From positions 1 through 64,000 of the forward strand of contig CADCGD010000004.1 in NCBI GenBank assembly GCA_902800925.1: 64,000 nt of DNA. Reading direction: 5' to 3'. Below, one piece after another: positions 17,716-25,690 of this stretch. A program made the position numbers and the translations under genes. Positions within the stretch are counted from its first letter, which is position 1. Each line of letters starts with the position of its first letter. The DNA comes from an uncultured Bacteroidales bacterium. Its GTDB lineage: Bacteria; Bacteroidota; Bacteroidia; Bacteroidales; Bacteroidaceae. The notes below the pieces were generated by a model. That model saw only the letters and a list, made by a program, of their open reading frames with translations, made no database searches and was not told the DNA's origin.

Positions 17716-17819
17716 AGCATCGAAGCCTCGAAATATCGTAATATCGAAGCCTCGAAATATCGTAATATCGAAGCCTCGAAATATCGAAATATCGAAATAA
17801 CGAAATAACGTAATAACGA
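17716..17819 (+). repeat. Tandem repeat of TCGAAGCCTCGAAATATCGTAA
   Basis: About three copies of a 22-nt unit are followed by shorter AATATCGAAATAACGAAATAACG words, filling the porin-symporter gap up to the symporter start. A similar TCGAAACATCGAAATCTCG pattern occurs at 41829-41873. Confidence 0.8.
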
Positions 17820-17822
17820 AAA

Positions 17823-19343
17823 ATGTTAATCAAAGTACTTTTAACCGTTATCTTCCTGGCCGTGATGATTGGCGTGGGGCTCTACACCCGCAAGCAGGCC
17901 AGCAGTGTTGACGGCTTCGTCCTTGGCGGACGCGCCGTAGGTCCGTGGCTTACCGCCTTTGCCTTCGGAACGAGCTATTTCTCGGCTGTGGTCTTCGTAG
18001 GCTACGCCGGACAGTTCGGTTGGAAATACGGACTTTCCAGCGCGTGGATTGGAATCGGCAACGCCATTATCGGTTCGTTGCTGGCATGGATTATTCTGGG
18101 CAAGCGTACCAAGCTGATGACACAGCATATCGAGTCGCGCACCATGCCCGACTTCTTCGGTACCCGCTTCCAGGACCAGGGACTGCGTGTAGCAGCAAGT
18201 ATCATTGCCTTCGTCTTCCTGATTCCCTATACCGCTGGTGTCTATAGCGGCATCTCCAGACTCTTCGAGATGGGTTTCAACATCCCCTACGAATACTGTG
18301 TGGTCATCATGTCCGTCCTCACCGCTGTCTATGTCATCCTTGGTGGCTATAAGGCAACAGCCATGAACGACTTCATCCAGGGTATCATCATGCTCTTCGG
18401 CATTGTTGCCGTCATCCTTGCCGTGCTCAACGCACAGGGTGGCTTGGTGGCTGCTGTCGACAAACTGGCAGAATTACCCTCCGACGTCGATCCCAGTGTG
18501 AATGGCGGCTTTGCCTCGTGGTTCGGTCCAGACCCCTGGGGACTATTGGGTGTTATCATTCTGACGTCGTTAGGCACCATGGGACTGCCCCAGATGGTGG
18601 GCAAGTTCTATAGCATCACTGACGAGAGCGCCATCAAGCGTGGCACCGTCATCTCCACCATCTTTGCTTTCATCGTGGCTGGTGGCTGCTATTTTCTCGG
18701 TGGTTTCGGCCGTCTCTACGACCCCGTCATCGCTGCCAATGGTAAGATAGCCTACGACAGCATCGTCCCCGCCATGCTCGTCACCCTGCCCGACGTGCTC
18801 ATCGCCCTCGTGGTACTGCTCGTACTCTCTGCCTCCATGTCGACACTGGCCTCACTGGTACTCACCAGCAGTTCCACGATGACCCTCGACCTCATCTATC
18901 GCGACAAGAAAGCCTTGCCTGGCGAGGTAGAGGAAGGAACCATCGACGACCTCGTAGCAGAGAAAATTGAGCGCCGCAAGGTGGTGGTCATGCGTGTACT
19001 CATCATGTTCTTCATTGCCATCTCCCTGCTCATCGCCCTCAATCCCCCGACGTTCATTGCCCAGCTGATGGGCATCTCATGGGGTGCACTGGCAGGTGCC
19101 TTCCTCGCTCCCTTCATGCTCGGCCTCTACTGGCGTGGTGTCACCACCGCCAGCGTCTGGGCCTGCTTCTTCTGGGGCGTGGGTCTGACGGTTGTCAACA
19201 TGCTGTTAGGTAATCCCATCAACCCCATCAACTGCGGTGCCATCGCCATGCTGGGCGGTTTCCCCGTGGTATGGATTACCAGTCTGCTGACCAAGAAGAT
19301 AGACAGCACCATCGTCAACAAGATTTTCGAGTGCTATAAGTAA
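17823..19343 (+). CDS. Sodium:solute symporter (SSS family)
   Basis: The inner-membrane transporter has 506 aa and about 13 hydrophobic segments. The family features are DGFVLGGRAVGPWLTAFAFGTSYFSAVVFVG (residues 30-60), SRTMPDFFGTRF and GGYKATAMNDFIQG (about 178-191). It couples Na+ entry to uptake of a solute such as proline, sugar or acetate. The substrate cannot be assigned from the sequence. It follows the porin through a repeat-filled gap of 107 nt. Confidence 0.9.
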   Translation: MLIKVLLTVIFLAVMIGVGLYTRKQASSVDGFVLGGRAVGPWLTAFAFGTSYFSAVVFVGYAGQFGWKYGLSSAWIGIGNAIIGSLLAWIILGKRTKLMTQHIESRTMPDFFGTRFQDQGLRVAASIIAFVFLIPYTAGVYSGISRLFEMGFNIPYEYCVVIMSVLTAVYVILGGYKATAMNDFIQGIIMLFGIVAVILAVLNAQGGLVAAVDKLAELPSDVDPSVNGGFASWFGPDPWGLLGVIILTSLGTMGLPQMVGKFYSITDESAIKRGTVISTIFAFIVAGGCYFLGGFGRLYDPVIAANGKIAYDSIVPAMLVTLPDVLIALVVLLVLSASMSTLASLVLTSSSTMTLDLIYRDKKALPGEVEEGTIDDLVAEKIERRKVVVMRVLIMFFIAISLLIALNPPTFIAQLMGISWGALAGAFLAPFMLGLYWRGVTTASVWACFFWGVGLTVVNMLLGNPINPINCGAIAMLGGFPVVWITSLLTKKIDSTIVNKIFECYK

Positions 19344-19372
19344 CCTGTGTACTTTATCGTAAACCAGACAAG

Positions 19373-19423
19373 ATGAAGAAGTCCTTACTGACATTGCTTG
19401 CCCTGCTGTGCGTAGTCGGTTAG
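19373..19423 (+). pseudogene. Signal-peptide-only gene remnant
   Basis: ATG at 19373 starts MKKSLLTLLALLCVVG, a near-perfect signal peptide, and TAG at 19421 ends it at the point where a mature protein should begin. The following 75 nt show no continuing frame that I recognise. It is probably the 5' stub of a deleted secreted-protein gene, although a tiny hydrophobic peptide is possible. Confidence 0.45.
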
Positions 19424-19498
19424 GGAATTTTAGATTCCCAGGCAGGGAGCATAATATTTTCAGGAATGAGATGATTTGTCTGAAAGTTAAATAATCAT

Positions 19499-19526
19499 AA
19501 AGAGGATGTGCATGCACATCCTCTTT
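19499..19526. terminator. 28-bp perfect palindrome, bidirectional terminator
   Basis: AAAGAGGATGTGCA and its exact complement TGCACATCCTCTTT form a 14-bp stem with A-rich and T-rich ends. It lies between the symporter region and the convergent adhesin gene. Confidence 0.8.
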
Positions 19527-19551
19527 GTTCATTTAAGTTATTTGTAATTCG

Positions 19552-22500
19552 TCACTTCACAACGTACTTCTTACCACCTTGGATGTAATAGCCCCTTGTG
19601 GGCTTCTTGGACAACTTGCGTCCGGTGAGGTCGTAGATAGGACCATTGTTAGTAGCAGTGTTAGTGTTAACAGAACTGATGTCAGTCGCATCGCTCTCGA
19701 AGATGATATCCATAGTACGGGCATGGTTGGGAGAACTGAGGATAACCTTCAGCCAGCAACGGTTGGCGGGAAGCGTTCCGGCATCCTTTACCCATGTAAA
19801 GTTATGACCATCGAGCACGTAGTGGTCTGCTTCAGCCATGTCGTCGGGAGTGAAGGTCTTGGGCTCTAATGTACCAAAGAAATGCTCAGCATCATAGTTG
19901 ACCTCGGCGCCATTCTCGTTCACTATCAAGTCCACCATCTGATCCTCGTCCGTACCATTGTAGATGATGAGCGGTGTTTGTGCGGCAGCAGACTCCAGTG
20001 CGTCGAAGAGTGTCACAGTACCTGCTACAGCATCAACATTCTTCACGCTGGTCAGCACGACACCGTTGACTGTACCCATAGCGAGTTCCAATCCCTTGTC
20101 AGAAATGTAGCTGGCATATGAATTTGCAGGGATGGTCAGTGTGGCTGCAACGACATAGTAATTCTCAGGATCTGGCATTACAGGCTTGATGTAGCTGTAG
20201 GTTGCCATACCAGCCTTTGCCTTTGCAATGCTGACTTTTGTTCCTTCTGCACTGATCTGTATAGCAGCCATGCTGTTGAAGGTGACATTGCCACCGATGG
20301 CAGGATAGCTATCAGCAGTATTGCCATCAATCAGGCCACCAGTCATCCAGAATCCTTCCGTATCGGTATTCGTGATCGTGTTATACATGCCACCGCCCTG
20401 TCCTGCAGCCTTGTTACCAGTAATTTCGCCAGCGTAGAGCGTCAGCGTTCCGTTGTTCAGGATACCACCGCCGTTGCCAGTAGTGTTACCGCCGATGATC
20501 TTACCGCCCTCAGTGTCAGTGATAGCCAGTGTACCGTTGTTGATAATAACGCTACCATTGGCTGCTGCCTCTGCGAGGTTACGATTGATAGTAAATCCGT
20601 TCAGTTCGAGGACTACGGTCTTGCCTTCCGGTACGGTCAAGGCTGCGTCGGTGCTCTCTGCAATGACATCAGCAGCCAGCTTGACGACACCACCGTTGTT
20701 CATAGCGGCCTGCAAACCTGCCCATCCCGAAACAGGACCTTCTTCTTTATTCATCTCAATGCCGGCGTTCTCACTCTCCATCTCCGTAATCTCGCCATTC
20801 TTCATCGTGACATGCAGCGTCTCAGAAGTCATACCCGTCAGCGCAGGAAGTGAGACAACAAGATTGTAAGTATAGGAGCCGTCGCCATTGTCAACCTTTT
20901 CAGCAGAAATGACATCTCCGAACGGCACGTCAATAGAATAGGTGCCGCCCATAAATGTTGCACGGAACTCGTTAGGCTCGTCAGCGCGGCTGTAGCTGAT
21001 AACACCAGACTTTGTGCCGTAGCCAGTCCATACATCGTCGCCAAGAGCTTCGTAGAGCTCTGACAGAATGGCAAACTTCTCGGGATCAGGCATGACGGGC
21101 TTCACGAAGCTGTACTCAGCCATGTTTGCTTTTGCAGTCTTTGCACTGATTGTTGTGCCGTCAGCATCAATCTGTACGACAGCCAGGTTATTGAAGGTGA
21201 CATCGCCGCCGATGGCAGGATAGCTCTCTGCGGTGTTCCCGTCAATCAGTCCGCCTGTCATCCAGAAACCTGTAGTAGCTGTATTCGTAATGGTGTTATA
21301 CACGCCACCACCCTGACCTGCAGCATGATTGCCGGTAATCTCACCACCATAGAGCGTCAGCGTACCGTTGTTGAGGATACCACCGCCGTTGCCTGTGGTG
21401 TTACCACCGATCATCTTACCACCTTCGGTATCCATAATGGCAAGAATACCATTATTGATGATGACGCTACCGTTGGCCACAGCACTTGTCAGCGCGCGGT
21501 TGATGGTATGTCCGTTCAATTCGAGGATGACGGTCTTGCCTTCCGGTACGGTCAAGGCTGCGTCGGTGCTCTCTGCAATGACATTGTCTGCCAGCTTAAT
21601 CACACCACCGTTGCTCATCGCATTCTGTAGGGCGGACCACCCTGAAATCGGACCTTCTTCCTTATTCATCTCAATGCCAGCATTCTCGCTATCCATCTCC
21701 GTTATCTCACCATTCTTCACAGTGACATGCACAGTCTCAGAAGACATGCCCGTCTGTGCTGGCAACGCAAGCTTCAGCGTGTATGTAAATGAACCGTCGC
21801 CATTATCAACTTTAGAAGCAAATGTGACATCGCCAAACGGTACATCAATAGTATAGGTACCACCCATGAAGACTGCGCGGAACTCGTTAGGCTCGTTGCC
21901 GCGGCTGTAGCTGATGACACCCGTCAGTGCGCCATAACCGGTCCATACGTCTGTACCAAGAGCTTCGTACAACTCTGTTAAGATTGCGTACACTGCGGGA
22001 TCAGGCATTACAGGTTTGATGTAGCTGTATTCTGCCATGTTTTCCTTTGCAGTCTTTGCGCTTCGTGTTGTGCCGTTAGCATCAATCTGTACAACTACCA
22101 GATTGTTAAAGGTGACATCTCCTCCAATAGCAGGATAAGCGTTTGCGGTATTGGCGTCAATCAGACCGCCTGTCATCCAGAAACCAGTAGTAGCAGTATT
22201 TGTAACGGTGTTGTACACGCCACCGCCCTGGCCTGCAGCCTTGTTGCCAGTAATCTCACCGCCATAGAGCGTCAGCGTACCGTTGTTCAGGATACCACCA
22301 CCGTTGCCAGTGGTGTTACCTCCGATAATCTTACCGCCCTCAGTGTCTGTGATAGCCAGTATACCGTTGTTGATGATGACGCTACCATTGGCTGCAGCGC
22401 TGGTCAGTGCACGATTGATGGTCTGTCCGTTCAGTTCGAGCACGACAGTCTTGCCTTGAGGAACTGTCAGAGCTGCGTCTGTGCTTGTAGCCGTGATATT

Positions 22501-24255
22501 TTGTGTCAGTTTGATCACGCCACCATTGGTCAGTGCGGTCTGCAGTGCAGCCCAGCTGTCAATGCCACTATTCTCCTTGCTCAAGTCAAGGCCAGCATTC
22601 TCGCTCTCCATTCCGGTAATTTCACCATTCTTCGTGGTGACATGCAGCGTCTCTTGCGACATACCTGTCTGTGCAGGAAGGTTCACCACGAGCGTATAGG
22701 TGTAAGAACCGTCACCGTTGTCCACTTTTGACGCTGAGGTAAAGGCATCGAACGGTAAATCTATTGTGGACAAGCCACCCATATATGTTGCACGGAACTC
22801 CTTCGGGTCATCGCCACGGCTGTAGCTAATGACACCTGTCTGCTCACCGTAGCCCGTCCACACATCGGTGCCAATGGCTTCGTAGAGCTCAGACAGAAGC
22901 TTGTTTTCTGCCCTTTCAATGATGAACGTTGCGTTGGCTGTGCCACTGTAGTTAGAACCGCTGACGGCAGTGACGATTACGTTGGCCGTACCTACCTCCA
23001 CATTGTTCTCGAAGGCTACGGTGTAGTCGGTGCCCTCGGTCAGCGTAGTATTACCGTCCTTCACGATAACGGTAGGCTCAATGGCCGAACCTGTATAGTA
23101 CTGAGTGGCAATAGTCTGAATCCATGAGTCCTGCAGATTCTTGGTGTAGGTCACCACCACCCATACATTAGCTCCTGGCATGGTGAATGTCCATGTGCCT
23201 GCAGTCTGTCCGGCAGTCACGTCAATCTCATCCTGCAGGGCAGGAGCACGGTTACCACGTGCAGCGGCTCCACCCCACGAGGTGTAGGCGCGAACAGTCA
23301 CGTCCTTTGTCGAATAGCCGCTATTGGGCGTTACGCTAATGGTAACCACGTCGTCCTTTTTAGCCGTTGTCACAGCTGTACCACCAACGGTAATTGCCAC
23401 CGTGCCGTGAGCGGTGCTCTCGTCAGACAGCGTGATGTCATATTTAACCACAGAAGTGCTGGGGACAAACTTGATATTGTTCAAATCAGAGAAGTCCAAG
23501 CTTACGCTTCCTTCAGGATATGTGGTCAACGTTCCACCCGTAATAGTGATACCTGTGCAGCCAGCGATAGTGTAATCGTTCGGGGTTCTATATACGCCCA
23601 GGTCACTTGCCGAGCCATTGCTGCCATTGTATTTGTTACCTGAGAAGGTACAGTTCACAATGACTACAGTATTGCTTGAGTTGTTACCTATCGCGCCACC
23701 ATACTTTGCGTTCGAAGAAGTGGTGTAGTTATTGATAAACGTACAGTCGCTCAAGTAGAGTTTGCCCATGTAGTTATTGATAGCTCCACCGATTTCGCTC
23801 GAATAGTTGCCGCTGAACGTCGTGTTACTGGCGTACAATGTTCCCTGATTCTCTATGGCGCCGCCGCCCTGGTTGCTGCCGTCAGTGTGGTTGTTGCTCA
23901 CAGTGCAGCCGTCGAGCACCAATGTGCCGTTATTACGGATGGCACCACCGCCTGCGCTAAGGTCAAAGTTGTTGAGCGTTGCATTCTTAATGGCAAGCGT
24001 ATTGCCTGAATTAATAGTAAAGGCACGCGTAGAAGGACCACTCAGCGTCTTTCCGTTGCCGTTGATGGTAATTTTCTTACTGCCACTAATAGTGATTGCC
24101 GAAGTGAACTGGATGTTAGCCGTCAGCTTGACATCGTTGCCAGCACTTAGAGCCGTTTGCAGATCGGCAAAGGTCGACACATCGGTCTGTGCCCACGCGC
24201 CCACAACTGCTATCAGCATGAGGACGAAAATAGAATAAAATCTTTTCATTTGCAT
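19552..24255 (-). CDS. Large secreted repeat protein (beta-helix adhesin-like), 1567 aa
   Basis: A signal peptide ends at about residue 22 (AVVGAWAQ). Residues about 50-230 form Pmp-like right-handed beta-helix repeats (GGAIRNNGTL, GGAIENQGTL, GGAINNYMGKL). A stretch of Ig/bacterial-surface-repeat type follows (about 270-450). From 453 come three tandem units of exactly 305 residues (915 bp each; start codons at 22899, 21984 and 21069). Each unit has an ELYEALGTDVWTGYG segment, a VDNGDGSYTY segment and a beta-helix segment GGGILNNGTLTLYGGEITGN. The last 200 residues end in YDLTGRKL and GYYIQGGKKYVVK, a short C-terminal tail common in secreted Prevotella proteins and reminiscent of type IX secretion tails. 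It is probably a cell-surface or secreted adhesin; the ligand is unknown. Confidence 0.8.
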   Translation of the reverse strand: MQMKRFYSIFVLMLIAVVGAWAQTDVSTFADLQTALSAGNDVKLTANIQFTSAITISGSKKITINGNGKTLSGPSTRAFTINSGNTLAIKNATLNNFDLSAGGGAIRNNGTLVLDGCTVSNNHTDGSNQGGGAIENQGTLYASNTTFSGNYSSEIGGAINNYMGKLYLSDCTFINNYTTSSNAKYGGAIGNNSSNTVVIVNCTFSGNKYNGSNGSASDLGVYRTPNDYTIAGCTGITITGGTLTTYPEGSVSLDFSDLNNIKFVPSTSVVKYDITLSDESTAHGTVAITVGGTAVTTAKKDDVVTISVTPNSGYSTKDVTVRAYTSWGGAAARGNRAPALQDEIDVTAGQTAGTWTFTMPGANVWVVVTYTKNLQDSWIQTIATQYYTGSAIEPTVIVKDGNTTLTEGTDYTVAFENNVEVGTANVIVTAVSGSNYSGTANATFIIERAENKLLSELYEAIGTDVWTGYGEQTGVISYSRGDDPKEFRATYMGGLSTIDLPFDAFTSASKVDNGDGSYTYTLVVNLPAQTGMSQETLHVTTKNGEITGMESENAGLDLSKENSGIDSWAALQTALTNGGVIKLTQNITATSTDAALTVPQGKTVVLELNGQTINRALTSAAANGSVIINNGILAITDTEGGKIIGGNTTGNGGGILNNGTLTLYGGEITGNKAAGQGGGVYNTVTNTATTGFWMTGGLIDANTANAYPAIGGDVTFNNLVVVQIDANGTTRSAKTAKENMAEYSYIKPVMPDPAVYAILTELYEALGTDVWTGYGALTGVISYSRGNEPNEFRAVFMGGTYTIDVPFGDVTFASKVDNGDGSFTYTLKLALPAQTGMSSETVHVTVKNGEITEMDSENAGIEMNKEEGPISGWSALQNAMSNGGVIKLADNVIAESTDAALTVPEGKTVILELNGHTINRALTSAVANGSVIINNGILAIMDTEGGKMIGGNTTGNGGGILNNGTLTLYGGEITGNHAAGQGGGVYNTITNTATTGFWMTGGLIDGNTAESYPAIGGDVTFNNLAVVQIDADGTTISAKTAKANMAEYSFVKPVMPDPEKFAILSELYEALGDDVWTGYGTKSGVISYSRADEPNEFRATFMGGTYSIDVPFGDVISAEKVDNGDGSYTYNLVVSLPALTGMTSETLHVTMKNGEITEMESENAGIEMNKEEGPVSGWAGLQAAMNNGGVVKLAADVIAESTDAALTVPEGKTVVLELNGFTINRNLAEAAANGSVIINNGTLAITDTEGGKIIGGNTTGNGGGILNNGTLTLYAGEITGNKAAGQGGGMYNTITNTDTEGFWMTGGLIDGNTADSYPAIGGNVTFNSMAAIQISAEGTKVSIAKAKAGMATYSYIKPVMPDPENYYVVAATLTIPANSYASYISDKGLELAMGTVNGVVLTSVKNVDAVAGTVTLFDALESAAAQTPLIIYNGTDEDQMVDLIVNENGAEVNYDAEHFFGTLEPKTFTPDDMAEADHYVLDGHNFTWVKDAGTLPANRCWLKVILSSPNHARTMDIIFESDATDISSVNTNTATNNGPIYDLTGRKLSKKPTRGYYIQGGKKYVVK
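20155..22899 (-). repeat. Three in-frame tandem repeats of 915 bp
   Basis: Unit boundaries at 22899, 21984 and 21069 are spaced by exactly 915 bp. Large parts, such as the GGGILNNGTLTLYGGEITGN segment, are nearly identical in all three, while the ELYEA region and the linkers differ slightly. The repeats could recombine to change the protein length. Confidence 0.9.
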
Positions 24256-24322
24256 TTTAAATTAATTGTAGTATTTATTGTTTTAGAGGTTTTCGTCAAA
24301 ACGATTCGATTACAAAATTGCG

Positions 24323-24356
24323 AAAAAAAAAGCACGTACACAATATGGCGCGTGCT
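24323..24356 (-). terminator. Second terminator after the araC-type gene
   Basis: Read on the minus strand, AGCACG pairs with CGTGCT around a 14-nt loop and is followed by a run of eight or more T. It lies between the regulator gene and the adhesin gene. Confidence 0.75.
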
Positions 24357-24376
24357 GTTTTTTACGAATTGTCCCT

Positions 24377-24403
24377 AAAAAAAGTACAATTTTTACGAAT
24401 TGT
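24377..24403 (-). terminator. First terminator, overlapping the araC-type stop codon
   Basis: On the minus strand ACAATT (24398-24403) pairs with AATTGT (24386-24391), and the TAA stop codon lies in the loop. Seven T follow (24377-24383). A 15-bp copy of its left part (24359-24373) sits just downstream. Confidence 0.6.
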
Positions 24404-25559
24404 CACCGCGATTGAGCCACCACTCCTTTGTTGTCATACCAGTCTCGCGGGCGAAAGTGCGATAGAAAACACGTGGAGAAGAAAAGCCGCAACGTTGGGA
24501 TATGTCTTGCATGGTCCACTCGGGGTGTTCAGTCTTCATCCGTTTAGCCTCGTCGATACGGCGGCGGTTGACAAACTGATAGAACGTACAACCATACTCG
24601 GTGTTGATAAACTGACTGAGGTAAGTGCGGTTGAGCGGCAATACCTGGCGCAAGTCCGTCAACTGGAAATCTGGATTAAGGTACGGTTTCTCCTTGTCGA
24701 GCCAGGCTTCTAAAGTAGCACGATAGGTCGCGTTAACTGGATTAACCTCTTCCTGCTCATCCATAACGGTACTGCGTAGTTGTTTCCACGGGTCGGGCCG
24801 ATAGAGCACTCGCTCGGTCGTGTACGCGATCATATAAAATAAATACAGGTCTTGTGTTAACACACGTGAGGGGTCTTGTGAGATGCATAGCCAGAAAAAT
24901 GACCCACCAGCAATAACCAGCATCACTATATACCGCATAATCCACTGCGCGTCAATGTTGTCCATCGTGGAGAAGTTGTCCTCACACCATTGACGGTATT
25001 TGCGAATCTGCACGACCAGTATGCCCAACAGCCACAGCGGATAGAGTGCGATAAGTAATCGTAGGTCGATAGGCAATAAACTATCGAGTATCGCCATAAT
25101 AGGCAACGGTAGCAGTTGCAGCAAACTGCGCCACCACACGAAATGGTCCGGTTGCAGCGCCTCACGGGGATAGATAAACAATATCCACGCGAACAAACAG
25201 CCCACGATCATCGCATTGCCTGTCAAGGTTTCCGTACCTGGTTTGACGATAGGTATATCGTATAGGATAACACCTGTCACCAACACCGCCTCTAACAGTC
25301 CCCACAGCAACAACGCCACAGCCCATGCAATACGTATTCGATTGCCGTCGTTGTGCTTGAAGCACAGCCATGCGCCAAAGAAGCAAAGTGTTGCAATGCA
25401 GGCGTTTAGCAACGGCCACAACCAGTGTTCTGACAGTTCAGCCGGTATGACGACACCCGTTGCCCAATAACTGAGCATCAGCACCACTGATACTGCCAAT
25501 CCGAATCCCCATTCCGCTCTATAATCAATCCATAAATGATTTAAGTAATTATTCTGCAT
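24393..25559 (-). CDS. AraC-family regulator with N-terminal membrane domain
   Basis: The protein has 388 aa. Residues 15-245 hold about seven hydrophobic segments, so this half is embedded in the inner membrane. Residues about 280-388 are an AraC-type double helix-turn-helix domain (LTDLRQVLPLNRTYLSQFINTEYG, then MQDISQRCGFSSPRVFYRTFARETG). Membrane-bound AraC regulators of this plan are common in Bacteroidetes and are thought to sense a signal at the membrane and act directly on DNA. It lies upstream of the adhesin gene on the same strand, but two terminators separate them. Control of the adhesin is possible but unproven. Confidence 0.85.
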   Translation of the reverse strand: MQNNYLNHLWIDYRAEWGFGLAVSVVLMLSYWATGVVIPAELSEHWLWPLLNACIATLCFFGAWLCFKHNDGNRIRIAWAVALLLWGLLEAVLVTGVILYDIPIVKPGTETLTGNAMIVGCLFAWILFIYPREALQPDHFVWWRSLLQLLPLPIMAILDSLLPIDLRLLIALYPLWLLGILVVQIRKYRQWCEDNFSTMDNIDAQWIMRYIVMLVIAGGSFFWLCISQDPSRVLTQDLYLFYMIAYTTERVLYRPDPWKQLRSTVMDEQEEVNPVNATYRATLEAWLDKEKPYLNPDFQLTDLRQVLPLNRTYLSQFINTEYGCTFYQFVNRRRIDEAKRMKTEHPEWTMQDISQRCGFSSPRVFYRTFARETGMTTKEWWLNRGDNS

Positions 25560-25645
25560 AGTACATGTATTTATTTTAGGTCATTTGAGCTATACTCCCC
25601 TAAAGTATCATCGGAACGACCGCAAAATGCCATTGGAACAGGTGC

Positions 25646-25682
25646 AAGGAACGTCAGGAACAACCCGAAAATGACGTTCCTT
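25646..25682. repeat. Inverted repeat AAGGAACGTCA / TGACGTTCCTT
   Basis: A perfect 11-bp stem with a 15-16-nt loop lies 8 nt after the GH31 stop codon. No T run follows on the minus strand, so it is a weak terminator, an mRNA 3' stabiliser or an operator. GGAAC words recur in the flank (25613, 25635, 25657). Confidence 0.55.
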
Positions 25683-25690
25683 TGTCAAGA

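Noticed and set aside
17716..17819. CRISPR array suggested by regular 22-nt repeats
   Set aside because: There are no spacers of constant length; the units are contiguous and degenerate into shorter words, and no cas genes are nearby.
19552..24255. Plus-strand ORFs of up to 162 codons opposite the adhesin gene
   Set aside because: They are shadows of the repeated minus-strand gene and recur with the 915-bp units.
24157..24713. Plus-strand frames across the adhesin/AraC gap
   Set aside because: They cross two terminators and lie opposite clear minus-strand genes.
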